Shown here piece by piece: positions 1 to 11,754 of a DNA stretch of 64,000 nt. This stretch comes from Perilla frutescens (taxonomy: Eukaryota; Streptophyta; Magnoliopsida; Lamiales; Lamiaceae), in contig BRKX01000019.1 in the NCBI GenBank assembly GCA_026008535.1, positions 27,532,977 to 27,596,976 of the forward strand, given 5' to 3'. How positions within the stretch are numbered: the stretch's first letter is position 1; each line of letters opens with the position of its first letter. The notes beneath the pieces are model-generated. The model was not told the DNA's origin. It worked only from the letters and a program-made list of their open reading frames with translations, and ran no database searches. A program made the translations under genes and the position numbers.

Positions 1-350
1 ATAAGATTAATTATAAGTGTTAATAATGTAAATTTACTAGAGATTTATAAATGTATAACATATTTACTAGTATTATATATCAATAATGTTTTTATAATTA
101 ATATAAATTGTATGAAAATATTATAAACTTACTAAATATTACAAATTTGAAATCTTTTACTTAGAAATTGAAAGAATTATTTACTAAGTATTAATTAAGA
201 ACACATTTAATTATCATTACTATGCATTAAGTATAACATAAGATTAATTATAAGTGTTAGATATTTACATATATATAATTTATCATATTTACTAAGTATT
301 ATATATCAAGTATCTATAATTCACATATACATATATTTATATAATATCAC
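1..350. other. AT-rich intergenic DNA, no gene seen
   Basis: Very AT-rich sequence with short duplicated phrases (for example the ATAAGATTAATTATAAGTGTTA phrase, cited here only by its first bases ATAAGATTAATTATAAG, occurs at 1 and again near 239). No open frame with protein-like composition was found on either strand. Confidence 0.6.
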
Positions 351-354
351 AAAT

Positions 355-672
355 ATACCGGTATATACCGTTACAATGGTATATGCCAAACTAAAGGTAT
401 ATACCGCATCTACGGTATGGTATATATCGGTACAACGGTATATGCCGAATTAACGGTATATATCTTAAAAATTCGGTATACAGTCGGTATCGGTATACGC
501 CGGTATACCTCGGTTTTTAAAATTTTATACCGTTACCTTACCTAAAAATCTCGGTACGGTATCATACATTACCAAAAATACCGATATACCTTAAAGTTCA
601 ATATTTTAATATTTTTTTCAGTACGATAAATACGGTATGATGATATAACGGTATTTTTTTCCAGCCCTACTC
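355..672. repeat. GGTATA/TATACC-rich subterminal repeat block, hAT-like end
   Basis: Dense direct and inverted copies of GGTATA, TATACC and CGGTAT fill about 300 bp and end at CCAGCCCTA (661-669). Read on the minus strand this is TAGGGCTGG followed by many CGGTAT motifs, the kind of terminus plus subterminal array seen in plant hAT-type transposons. I could not find the matching opposite terminus or an 8-bp target duplication, so the family assignment is an inference. Confidence 0.35.
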
Positions 673-1164
673 CTAATCCCACCCACCGTAGCGGGCCTAA
701 AATATGAATTAAGTTCTACCCCCTAAAAATGGGGCGGGGACATGGCCCGACGAATCTGACCCTTTTTACCAAGTCTACAAACATTTGTTATATAATATTT
801 CGGAAAACATTAGTCAACATATAAATTTTTAGGTAACAAAACTTCGATTTTATTTATGTAAAGCTGCAACGCCGCCTAATTAGGTGATGAGCTATCAATA
901 AATAGCCGTATTTATTGAGCACCATTGATTTCTACCACTTTAATAATTCTGATAAAAGCATACCATTTTGTTGCTTCAAGGGGAACCAGACTGAATCCAG
1001 TTAGTATCGTATTTATACACCATGCTCCTATTTTTTATATTAATCATCAAATGATTTCAAACCTCTTCTAATGTGGAATATATTTTGACCGAATCCATAT
1101 ATGCAACATGCAGCCATGGTGTAAATGAGCAAGTCATTTGTAAGCTATTCAGATCTCCATGCCA

Positions 1165-1285
1165 TTTGTGTAAAAATTCGTTCGAGTTTGTTTAGTGAAA
1201 CTCGTCAACTAAACGAGTTAAATTTGAGCTTGACAATACTCGATCCGTTATCTTGTGAGCAAGCTTGTTAAGTGAGTTAACTTAA
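1165..1285. repeat. Inverted CTCGTT/AACGAG-rich repeat patch
   Basis: Short inverted phrases of the type GAAACTCGTC, AAACGAGTTA, GAGCTTGACAATACTCG and AAGCTTGTTAAGTGAG cluster here. Such sequence is common near termini of plant class II elements, but no boundaries could be set. Confidence 0.3.
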
Positions 1286-1585
1286 AAATATAAAATTATT
1301 AACATGCATGATATATAAAACTTCTATTATATTGTAACTTTAGTTGGTAATATATATATATAATTAAGTCGTTAATTAGTTAGTATATCTTGTGTTAAAG
1401 GTCTAGATTTTTAAAAATTATGGATATATATAAACTCTAATGAAAATGAAAGTATGATTTGGCCTGTAATTGAAAGCTTCTTTAACCTTTAGAAATCCCG
1501 CTGGTTCTCTCAGAAAATTGATGATTCACTAAATAAATTAATGAAGAATGTTCCTCTCCCCAAATTTGTTGGGTGAATAATGCGT

Positions 1586-1586
1586 T

Positions 1587-1617
<31 letters not shown>

Positions 1618-1618
1618 G
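1586..1618. repeat. (TA)n(CA)n microsatellite
   Basis: A compound dinucleotide run, TA then CA, ending before CGTACGC. Confidence 0.9.
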
Positions 1619-2314
1619 TACGCTATTTTTCAGAGAATTATAATATATTAATTATAGGTTTCCAATATCTTCATATATATTATAACACACTCCTATTATA
1701 ACACACTCCTAAGACAAGTTTTTTCCCGCCCATTTACAAGGTCATTTTAGATAATTAATAATTGTGTAATTTAATAAAGTATTTATATCAACATCCATTA
1801 TAATATTTCTAAAATTAAAGCAAATTAATTGTACTATGATTATTTGGCATCAATTCACCTTGCATGTGGTTATTTAATTATTGAGGATCAATTAATTAAT
1901 TTGATAATTAGCTATATTTTGAGAGCTTATCACAATATATTAGAAAGATTGTCGCTAATCTTAGGAAGTCCATCCCCATGATTTAAGGTACACTATGCAA
2001 TCACTGTCCCATAATTTAAAGTATGATTTAATTTTATTTTTCATATTTCACATTAATTATCACAATTTTGATTATGTTTTCCATGTCACACTATCCGTTA
2101 AATTTGTAGGTTCAAGTAAATTGTGTGTGTATAATTTTAGTAAGAGTACATACACTATCCGTGATTTTGGTATAATTATGTTTAATGTATTAAAAAACTA
2201 ATGATATTATATGAAAATAATAATAATAGATTGCTATGTGTGGAATCGTTATAATGGTGGCTTAATTAATATGGAATCAATTCAATACACGTATTATTAT
2301 AAATATACACGAGT

Positions 2315-2369
2315 TTGTGTGTGTGTGTATATATATATATATATAGTGAGAGAGAGAGAGAGAGAGAGT
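2315..2369. repeat. (GT)n(AT)n(GA)n compound microsatellite
   Basis: Three consecutive dinucleotide runs: GT, then AT, then GA. Confidence 0.9.
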
Positions 2370-3507
2370 ATTTGCAATAGACTTTAAATATGCCTCATTT
2401 TTTCATTTGGTGTTGAGACTGTATGTAAATCGTTTGCTATGTCAAGAAAATTACTTAATTGATGAATTAGATAGAGAATAACATTATAATTAATAATTTT
2501 AGATCAGAAACTATCTATAAACCAGGTATGTTAAGTATGTATGATTTAATTTATCATTTTATATTTATTTTTATTAAAAGATCATTATTGTTTGTTTTTA
2601 TTTATTTACAATTAATCAATATATGAAGTTGATTTCTTCTTTGTTGGTCGACTGCAACTTCATACATGAAAATGTATGTGAAGATGTGTTGTTGTGTATT
2701 TAATTATATAATGTTAGGATGCGTTATGAATTTATATAGATTTATTATATTTTGTTGATTATTGAGTAGTAATATAGATTTTTTTATAGTTTTTTTTTGT
2801 TAATATGATGGATAAATTCTTCTGAGTACGTCATTTGTTCACCAATCAAACAAATATCTCAACGAGGTTATTGCTTGAATTTCTCGATGACACTTCCTTA
2901 ATAGAAATTTAACTCAGGATTTCTTTTAGCAGTCTCAATGAAAAAAACCCCAAAGTGTGAACTCATGTTTTTATTCGATCACATTTTAGATACATTCAAT
3001 AATCATTTAAATAGCTATATAAAAAAATTGATATAAGTTTGTCTCATGATATGATTTTCACCTTTCTCTGTTCTATCATAAGATATATTTTTCTAAAGTC
3101 TCTCAATAAGATAAATAATTTTTTTTGTCTTTAAAGATTTTTGTGTAATGGACGATATATTTTTCTGATTTTTGGATGAAAGATAACGCTGAAAGACTAA
3201 GATGTGCACAATTATGATTGCTGAAGAATCAAAGATACATGGAGAGATTGTGGATGCCAACTATTGAAAATAATTTATATTTTAGTTCAAGTGTAATTTT
3301 ATTTTGTTATAGTTATATATTATCATGACTTATTTATTTTACCTTTTTTTGTAATGGATGTGTGATGAATTTATTTATAGTATTCAATTTGTACAGTAAA
3401 ACATATATGTTAATCGATCTATTTTTATATTAGTTAGAATTATTTACTATTCACAATAAAATAAAAAATAGGAAGTACTATTATGTATTATGTATTATGT
3501 ATTATGT

Positions 3508-3512
3508 AGATG
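3508..3512. repeat. Target site duplication AGATG, left copy
   Basis: Identical to 14957-14961, directly outside the two ends of the SIRE-like element. Confidence 0.9.
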
Positions 3513-3879
3513 TGTTAGGAAAAACTATCAATAGTTTTTCTGACTGGGGTTTTGATGAGATGTCAAAATATGCAAAGAGTTTTGAAAAATTGAAAAGAAA
3601 TCAAGTAGAAAACTAATGTTGATCATAACAAAAATTGAGCTATCAAAGCCTGAAAATGATCAATCCAAGTGAGAAAAGAAAAGAAAAGAGAGAAAAGAAA
3701 ATAGAAAAAGAAAAGAAAATGAGAGAAAAAGAAAGAAAAAGATACCCAGCCGAAGAGCTGTTGAAAAACAAAAATTGTAGCTTGTTTCCTAGATCAGTTA
3801 GCAAGTCAAGTAAAACTGAAAGATGCAGGTACTATCAAAGTTCGAAATACCATTTGCCATCAGTCTACAATTATGAACT

Positions 3880-4600
3880 GAAGAAAATACCAGTTCAAGG
3901 CACCAGTTCAGAAGTGTCCAATTCCAGCTGAAGAAGAATACCAACTGAAGATACCAGTTCAGAAGTGCCCAATTCCAGCTGAAGATACCAGTTTAGAAGT
4001 GCCCAATTCCAGCTGAAGATACATGTTCAAGGCACCAGTTCAGGAGTGCCCAATTCTAGCTGAAGAGATTACCAGCTGTAGAGAGGACCACCGTTTCCAG
4101 CTGAAGAAGAATGCCAGCTGAAGAATACACCAGTCCAAGCTGAAGGATATGCCAGCTCAAGAGGATTCCAGCTGAAAAAGAATGCCAGCTGAAGAAGTAT
4201 ACCAGTCCAAGGTGCGAGCTGAAGGACATACCAGCTCAAGGAAGTTCCACCTGAAGAATGAAGTTCCAGCTGAAGAAGTACCAGTTCGAAGGATATCAGT
4301 TGAAGACGCATCAGTTCAGAATATCAACTGAAAAAGCGCTAGCATCCGAACTGAAGACCAGTTCAAAGAAGTTCCAGCTGAAGGGACACTAGTCCAAAAT
4401 ACCAGCTGAAGAACACTGGTTTAAAATTGCCAACTGAAGCAAATCAAACTGGAGCTCAGAAAGTATTAAGCCAGAGTCCAAAACTGCCAGCTGAAGACGA
4501 TCTAAACTGGAGCTTACAAAACTGCCAATGATGTGCAGAACTAACAGTTGAAGAACTGAAGATTCCAACTGCCAGCAGAAGCTTAGAACTGAAGATCAAG
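3880..4600. repeat. CAGCTGAAG-type degenerate tandem array inside the LTR
   Basis: The phrase CCAGCTGAAGAA alternates with ACCAGTTCA and TACCAGTCCAAG at irregular spacing. The same array occurs in the 3' LTR at about 13270-13880, so it predates this insertion. Confidence 0.75.
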
Positions 4601-4794
4601 ACAGAAGCCGTAATTGAAATTTAAATTTTAGAAAAGCCAACATGAAGATATTGAAGTCAATGCAACCGAGATCTTGGAACAAAAGCATATCAGAAGAATA
4701 AAAGCTACTCAACGGCTCTTTAAATGATAGGCCCCTCAACGGCTTTATCATTTATGATCACCCATTAATCAACAACAGTCACCAGCCACTCATC

Positions 4795-4802
4795 TATAAA
4801 AG
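4795..4802 (+). promoter_or_regulatory. LTR TATA box (5' copy)
   Basis: TATAAAAG after CCACTCATC, conserved at 14095-14102 in the 3' LTR. It is the best candidate for the U3 core promoter; transcription would start about 30 bp downstream. Confidence 0.65.
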
Positions 4803-5652
4803 ACGAGTGACCCAAAAGATGGCTGTGACTTTTTGCTTAGACTTCTGGCAAAAGAATTTTTTCTCAGACTTTCTGCAAAGACTTACTGCTAAGACTTTCA
4901 GCGAAGACGTTCCCGAAAGCTCTAAAGCCTCACGCTTAAATTCAGTAGAAGCAAAAGTCCAACTAAAAAGAAGGAGCCAAACTGCTCACGCTAGCTATTG
5001 AAGAAATCCAGCCATAGCCACTCTCTCAGTTCTGTTTTACACCGATCAACTACCCAGCTCAAGCTGAAGATACGCAAAGGAGCACAACAGTTGATACCAT
5101 TTTCAAGACTATATTCTTAAAGATTGAAAGAGATCTAAAACCTTGTAATGACGGGCAATAGCACCTAAAGTCTTAGCGAGCAGTTGGGACCGATATGTGT
5201 GAGCTGTCGACCAGAAACTGGCTAAGGAAGCTGCTTTCGTTGGATCGCCGCTTACAACAACAGTTGGAAAGGAGTCCGTGATTCTTAAAGTCACCGATAG
5301 CCAAGTCCAACATCTTTCTTCACTGTGTAACTATAATAAAAAAACTTTACACTTGCATAGTGAATTGCCTTCTGCGGAAGGAAGAGAGGACGTAGAAGTT
5401 GAGCTTCGAACCTCTATAAAATTATTTGTGTGCTCTGCTCTGTTTACAGTTTTCAGTTGCATGTTTTAACTGCACACCTCAAGTACACACACAGCACTCC
5501 GAACTAGCTGATCATCTCAACTGATCTCCTAAAAGCACGGATAACTTCGCGAGTCAAGGGCCCAGTCTATTCCGCATATTTTATCTAAAATTTGGATTAG
5601 TTTATTCCCCCCCCCCTCTAAACTGATTTTGACTCGCCCCGGGACCAACAAC

Positions 5653-5664
5653 TGGTATCAGAGC
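5653..5664 (+). other. Primer binding site, initiator Met-tRNA
   Basis: TGGTATCAGAGC, two bases after the LTR end CCAACA, matches the usual plant copia primer site complementary to the 3' end of initiator Met-tRNA. Confidence 0.93.
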
Positions 5665-5666
5665 GG

Positions 5667-8255
5667 TTGATTCTAAGGATCAACCATTTCTACAGATCAA
5701 CTGAATCAGATCTTGTTATCTGTGCTAATCTGTTAGCTATAGGAAACCATAAGCTACCTATTTTTTCAGTTGAGAACTACAATAACTGGAGTAGGAGAAT
5801 GAAGGCGCACCTCTACTCAATCCACGAGAATATGTGGGAAGTTATCAAAGAAGGTCCAATGATAATAATGATGGACAATAAAGCCCACATTGCTGATGTT
5901 AATCAACCAGCAAAGATCCCGAAGCCAACTTATCTTCTCACGAGTGAAGAGAAGAAGTTGATAACCTAGAGTTCGTGGCCCAAGTCGCGATATTCCAAAC
6001 TCTAGATGAAGATCGCATGAAGAACACGAAGAACTGCAAAACTGCCAAGGAGATATGGGACTTACTTACAGATCTATGCAAAGAGTCCGAGTCCATCAAA
6101 GGAAACAAGCTCCAATTTGGCGGTGGATAGATATGAGTCTTTCAAAATGGACTCAGATGAAACCATCTCAAACCTTGAAATGAGATTTCTAGGCATCATC
6201 AGCGAGATGAACAATCTGGGTAGGACATATCTCAATAGTGAGATGAATTCCAAAATCTTGGACAATCTCACAGAAGAATGAGATATGAAGGTGAATAACA
6301 TCACCCCAAGAGAACTTTTCAATTCTCTTAAGGCTCACGAGTACAACCTAAACTAAAAAAGAGAGGCATCCACTTCATCAACCTAGGATGCAGCTTTCTA
6401 TGGCGAAAGAAATCGGTTTAGAGAAACTCAAGAAAGGACACCTTCTGGCTAAGAAGTTCTCAAGCCAGAGAACAACCAGGAGGCTCAACCGATCGAAAAA
6501 GAGAAGCAGTAGAGAAGAAGGAGAACCTGACTGATGACATCAATAACCATCCAGTCAGTTGCCAAGCTGCTAAAGAAGCTCAAGAAGATCAGAGATCTTC
6601 CATCAGTTCTGCTTCAAACTGATGAGGAGCCCAGAGGCGAGAGAAACCAACCGCCTACTGAACAACCCAAGGCAGTTAACAGATGCATAGGAGAATACTT
6701 CCATTGCCACAAGCAAGGACACTGTAGATATGAGTGTCCAGAGCTCCCTGAAGACAAGAAGACCAAGGTGAAGAGAAGCTTTTTCAAAAGAAAAGCTATG
6801 ATGGCCAACACAGAGAATGCCATTTTGGATGACTCAGATTATCCATCTGGAATTGACTCCGACGGCTACAGTGCTGAAGATGAGGCATTGTTCTGCCTCA
6901 TGGCTGACGAAGAAGAAGAGGTTAGCACATGTGACTCCTTAACCTCTTTTTATCACATTCATGAAATTTCCATTTCTAGCAATGAATTAAATGAACAATT
7001 AAGAATGCTAGAAGATCAGTTAGCTGCAATATCATGTATGCATCTGCAACTAAAGGAAGAAAATGATAACCTAAGAGATGAGGTCAAAAGACTGAGAAGT
7101 GATCATGATAGAACTGAATCACTTGGAGTACAGTCAGTTGAATGTGAGAATTTGAAGCTGAAAGTTGATGAGCTAGAAGCTGAGAATGAGAGGCTCAGAC
7201 AAGAGATCCATGAGAGAGATGAGATATCTCTCAAGTTCAAAAAGGGATCTCAAACTCTTGATGAGATTCTAAGCCATCAAAGAGTTGAAACTGGTAGTCC
7301 AGGGTTAGGATACAATAGGTACACTGCCGCTGAAAAAGGAAAGACAGTTGCTTAAACCAGCCAAGAAGGAACTTCGTCTGGTTTTGTCAGACCTACACCA
7401 ACCTAACCAGTTAAAGAGACCGAAGGCAAGGGAACTATGAACATCCCTTCAAATCAGCCGAAGCGGTCCAATCAATCCTCACAACTGAAAGGCTCAGTTC
7501 AGTTTAAGCCGTCAGTTCAGCAGAGTAAGCCATCTCATCAAAGGCCACCTGCTCAAGATAGGCTGTCTACCTATCAGCAAAGGCCACTAGCTCAACAAAG
7601 GAAACTAGTCTATCCAAGGCCTAAAGCTCAGAACAGGCCTAAGGTGAACAGAACTGACCGATCAACTAGAGTAAGGAGAAATACTCAGTTTGGACCACAG
7701 TCTCATCGAGATAGGACATCAGTTCAGACGAGAACTGCACCGTTAGCCTATCTTCGCAAACAACCAACAAGTCAACCTGGGAGAGATATTAACTCAAGAA
7801 GGAACATGCATACAAGGTTGTATCGAGCACGTCAACACGTTCAGATCTCCTTGGAGAAGTTCATTCCAATAGATCTCGCAACTCAGTATAGTGAGTACTT
7901 GGATTCAAGAGATGAACCAAGGAACAACTCCAACTATAACTGGTTTGTCAATTGGCCATACCACAAGAGCGACAGAGCTCATGGAGTCAAAAGAAATTGG
8001 CCACAGGGAAGAGCTAGACAAGCTCGAGATCAGAGAGTTATGATTGAAGTTTTCTATCCTACTAATTCTCGTCGCAGGTACAAGTCAAATGACTCAGCTC
8101 AAAGGAGGAGAGATGAAAAGAGAGTAAAACTGATCAAACAATCAATGTCTGAAAACTCTTTACTTGGTGAAAAGCTAAGAATTTGGCAACTCTGGATCCC
8201 TAAACACTTGATTAGCAAAGAAGGACCCGATATCATGCGGGTACCTAAAAACTAA
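5667..8255 (+). pseudogene. gag: gag of the SIRE-like element, broken
   Basis: The capsid part starts near 5720 and includes the copia gag signature ENYNNWSRRMKAHLYS, with no surviving start codon next to it. A stop at about 5967 and frameshifts near 6000-6530 break the capsid. A second open stretch (6534-7355) has a CCHC zinc knuckle whose first Cys is now Tyr (YFHCHKQGHCRYEC), an acidic stretch, and a heptad-rich segment (about residues 155-240) likely to form a coiled coil. A third stretch (7437-8255) is Gln/Arg/Ser-rich and basic, as expected of a nucleic-acid-binding gag extension in SIRE elements. These would package element RNA in cytoplasmic particles. Confidence 0.85.
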
Positions 8256-8289
8256 TCGTCTCTCTTGTAGGAAAAGGGCATCCTATCGA

Positions 8290-8640
8290 AGAAGAGGACC
8301 AAGGAGATTTAGTACCAGATAGCGGGTACTTAAAACACATGACGGGAGATAGAGAGGATCTAGAAGGTTACAAGGAAGTGAAAGGGCCATTAGTCACATT
8401 TGGAGACAACTCCAGAAGCCGAACCATTAGAGAAGGGTTCATGGTCAAAGAAAAGGTGGTAGTCAATGGAGTCTTCCACGTGGAAGGACTGAAGCACAAA
8501 GTGCTCAGCATCAGTTAATTATGTGACAATGGATACACTGTTGATTTCAGTCGAAGCTCATGTGACATCAAAGATAACTTAACTGGAATAATCCTCCTAA
8601 CTGGCGTAAGGAGAGGCCATATGTATGTTGTTGACTGGTC
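8290..8640 (+). pseudogene. pol: Protease domain of the SIRE-like pol, broken
   Basis: The reading VPDSGYLKHMTGD corresponds to the copia aspartic protease motif (usually DSGCSRHMTG); Asp-Ser-Gly remains but Cys is replaced by Tyr. It continues through VTFGDNS and VEGLKHKVLSIS to an in-frame stop near 8518. The retroviral-type protease would cleave the polyprotein. Confidence 0.8.
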
Positions 8641-9995
8641 AACCGGCTATGGAGAGGCTTGCTTTTGTTCAAAATGCTCAACTAAAGCAAGCTGGCTATG
8701 GCATCGATGACTCAATCATCTCAACTTCAGAACCATCAACCATCTGGCCAAGAAGGAGCTAGTTGATGGACTTTCTAAAGAGATTTTTAAGAAAGCTGGC
8801 GTCTGTGGACCATGCCAGAAAGGGAAGCAAGTGAGATCGTCATTCAAAAATAGAAGTCATCCTTCAGGGACAACTGCTCTCTTCCAACTGCCACACATGG
8901 ATCTATTTGGGCCAGTCAGACCACCAACTCCTAAAGGAAAAAGATTCACTCTTGTAGTAGTTGACGACTTCTCAAGATACACATGGGTAGAGTTTCTCAG
9001 AAGTAAGGACGAAACCTACTCCAAGCTATCAGCGATGATCAGAAGGCTGCAAACTGAAAGAGAGAGATCAGGTCAGCGAATTCATTCAGACAATGGAACT
9101 AAGTTCATCAACCAGCAGATCATCAATTTTCTAAGTGAACTGAGAATAACTTACGAGCACTCAGCTGCAGAACTCCACATCAAAATGGTGTAGCTGAAAG
9201 GAGAAATCGCACTCTCAAAGAAGTAGCTCGAGCAATGATAGCTGATGCCAACATAGCAGAATGATACTGGGCCGAGTTAGTCAACATGACGTGCCACACT
9301 CAAAACAGAAGCGCTATCGTCAGTGCACATGACAACACACCTTATGAGCTATACAAGGATCGTAAGCCATCTATTTCACATTTCAAAGTATTTGGCTGCA
9401 AATGTTATATTCACAACAATGGCAAGAGTCAACTGAAAGCATTCAGTGCCAAAGCTGATGAGGGAATATTTCTTGGTTACAATTCTCCTCATGCTCAAGC
9501 TTACAGAGTATTCAACAAACGAACACTAGTTATGGAAATAAATTATCATGTTATTTTTGATGATTTTGCCAATGAGTACAAGAGTAAAGAAGTACTCAAT
9601 ACATCAGTTCAACTACTACCAATCAAAACTGATAACTTGCAAGATTATGTGGATCACACAGCTCCAGAAGAGTTTGAAGTTGGACTAGAAGATGAAGGTA
9701 ATGTATCTAGCACCAGACCTGCTAAGGGTAATCAAGCCAATGAAGAAAATGATTGTGCTGAGACCTTCAACCCCACAACTGAAGCAGGGGGAAGAACTGA
9801 TGAAGACGAAGGGCAAACTGAAGAAAAGACATCAGAGGATGCAATGCTGATGATCCAACTAAAAATCCAGTTGAGGACAGCCTACCCAGATGGCTCAGAA
9901 GCCACCCAACTGACAAGATTGTTGGAGATCCAAAAAGTCAAGTTCAGACCAGAAGTTCAACAGAGCATGCTCTCTTCACATGCTTCTTATCTCAA
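8640..9995 (+). pseudogene. pol: Integrase domain of the SIRE-like pol, broken
   Basis: The HHCC zinc region (WLWHR, stop, LNHLNF, then CGPCQKGKQ) lies near 8695-8830. The core follows with MDLFGP (first Asp), HSDNGTKF (second Asp) and, after a frameshift near 9175, QNGVAERRNRTLKE with the catalytic Glu. Another stop precedes YWAELVN. The C-terminal part (GCKCYIHNN, FLGYN) is open at 9286-10047. Integrase would insert the cDNA into chromosomes. Confidence 0.87.
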
Positions 9996-10760
9996 GCTGA
10001 ACCGGCGAACATCAATGAAGCTCTTGAAGATGCAGATTGGATCATAGCCATGCAAGAAGAGCTGAACTAGTTCACAAGAAACAATGTTTGGTTTCTTGTT
10101 GATAGGCCAAAAACCCGGAAAGTCATTGGAACCAAGTAGGTTTTTCACAACAAACTGGATGAACAATGCATCATCACAAGAAACAAAGTAAGACTGGTAG
10201 CTAAGTGATACTCTCAAAGTGAATGGATCGACTTTGATGAGACATTTGCACCAGTTGCAAGATTGGAAGCTATCAGATTGTTTCTCGCCTATGTGGCTCA
10301 TAACAATTTCACAGTCTATCAAATGGACATAAAAAATGCTTTTCTACAAGGGATGCTCAAGGAGGACGTGTATGTTGAGCGACTTCCTGGATTCGAGATT
10401 GGAGATCAAGTCTTTAAACTAAAGAAAGCACTCTACGGGCTGAAGCAAGCGCCCCGAGCCTAGTATGAAACCCTCACAATATTCTTGCTCAAGAATGTGT
10501 TTCAAAAATGAGTCATTGATCACACACTATTCAGAATAGAGTGATCATCAGAGATCTTAATGGTTCAAATTTATGTAGATGACATAATATTTGGATCGGA
10601 GAGGAAAGATCTATGCACTCGGTTCGCACAACTGATGCAGAGCGAATTCGAGATGAGCATGATGGGAGAAATGACGTTCTTCCTAGGACTTCAAGTAAAG
10701 CAACTCTAAGATGGGATATTTATCAGTTAAGCCAAGTATACAAAGGAGCTTGTCAAGAAG
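9996..10760 (+). pseudogene. pol: Reverse transcriptase of the SIRE-like pol, broken
   Basis: Copia RT landmarks in order are EALEDADWIIAMQEELN, VRLVAK, DETFAPVARLEAIR, YQMDIKNAFLQG, LKKALYGLKQAPRA and the catalytic box IYVDDIIFGS (about 10569-10598). At least eight in-frame stops (for example after QEELN, GTK, VAK and APRA) show it cannot be translated. The catalytic Asp pair itself is intact. Confidence 0.9.
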
Positions 10761-10829
10761 TTTGGAACTGATAAGGCAAAAACTATCAAGATCCCCATGA
10801 ATACATGAGTTCAACTGACTCTCGATGAG

Positions 10830-11630
10830 GAAGGAGAATCAGTTAGCCAAACTCACTACAGAGGCATCATCGGTTCGCTTCTCTACTTAACTGCTAGTTG
10901 ACCAGACATTTCATATTCAGTCGGCTTATGTGCACACTTCCAAGATAATCCGAAGAAAATGTATCTCGAAGCAGCAAAGAGGATCATCAAGTACCTCAGA
11001 GGACCATATATCTTGGATTATGGTATCCCAGAGATGACAACTTGAGTCTAACTGGATATTCAGACTCAGACTTCGGTGGATGCAAGATTGATAGGAAGAG
11101 TACCAGTGGAACATGTCAGTTTCTTGGTCACAAACTGATATCCTGGTTCAGCAAGAAGTAACACTCATTTGCCACGTCAACAACTGAAGCGGAGTATGTA
11201 GCTGCTGGAAGCTGTTGTGCACAGATACTCTGGATGAAGCAGCAGTTAAAGGATTACAAGGTCGAAACTGAGGAAGTACCTATCTTCTGCGATAACAACA
11301 GTACCATTCTATCTCTCAGAATCCAGTTCTGCATTCGAGAACAAAGCATATTGATATCAGGCACCACTTCATCAGAGATCACATTGAGAAAAAAGACATA
11401 TGCATCCAATATGTCAATAATGAGAAGCAGATAGCTGACATCTTAACAAAGCTATTGATAGAAGCAAGATTCGTGGAGCTATGTATCCAATTAGAGCTAT
11501 TGGAACTAGCTTCAAAAGATGAAGATAATCAACTGATTGGGAGAATGCAAAGGGCAACCCCAACTGATGAGAAAAAGAGAGAAGAAGCTGAAATTGAACC
11601 AAAAGGTGCATCAGTTCAGTCAGCAAAATG
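10830..11630 (+). pseudogene. pol: RNase H domain and pol C-terminus of the SIRE-like element, broken
   Basis: HYRGIIGSLLYLTAS, a stop, PDISYSVG, GYSDSDFGGCKIDRKSTSG, TTEAEYVAA and the frameshifted TKHIDIRHHFIRDHI and IADILTK match the copia RNase H and connection region. Stops and a frameshift near 11320 disrupt it. An open tail continues to about 11630 (REEAEIEPKGASVQSAK). Confidence 0.87.
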
Positions 11631-11754
11631 AGCTAAGACTGCTCAAACCATCAGTTCAAATAAAAAGTAAGCTGAAAAGTTTGCAAACTAATGAGAAGCG
11701 TGGAAGCTGAGAAGTCGGAAGAACTGCAACTGATCAGCACCTGTTCTACTTTTA

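Larger units (their letters stand above)
673..3507. other. Intergenic DNA with simple repeats, no gene seen
   Basis: AT-rich, with stop codons in all frames at short intervals. It contains a GC-richer stretch (about 665-780), a CTCGTT/AACGAG-rich repeat patch, two microsatellites (listed separately) and a short direct duplication of TATTATAACACACTCC near 1680-1710. A 68-codon open frame at 1995-2201 has AT-driven composition and no recognisable motif. Confidence 0.6.
3513..5650 (+). repeat. 5' LTR of the SIRE-like element
   Basis: Begins TGTTAGGA and ends GGGACCAACA, immediately before the primer binding site. The 2138-bp LTR holds a long array of degenerate AGCTGAAG/CAGTTCA phrases (about 3880-4600), a TATA box at 4795-4802, a run of C at 5610-5619, and a conserved end block shared with the 3' LTR. 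The short open frames here (for example 3635-3931 and 4069-4311 minus) reflect the repeat array and are not genes. Confidence 0.9.

Noticed and set aside
4069..4311. Minus-strand 80-codon open frame in the 5' LTR
   Set aside because: Produced by the CAGCTGAAG array (Trp/Leu/Ser repeats); no start context or domain.
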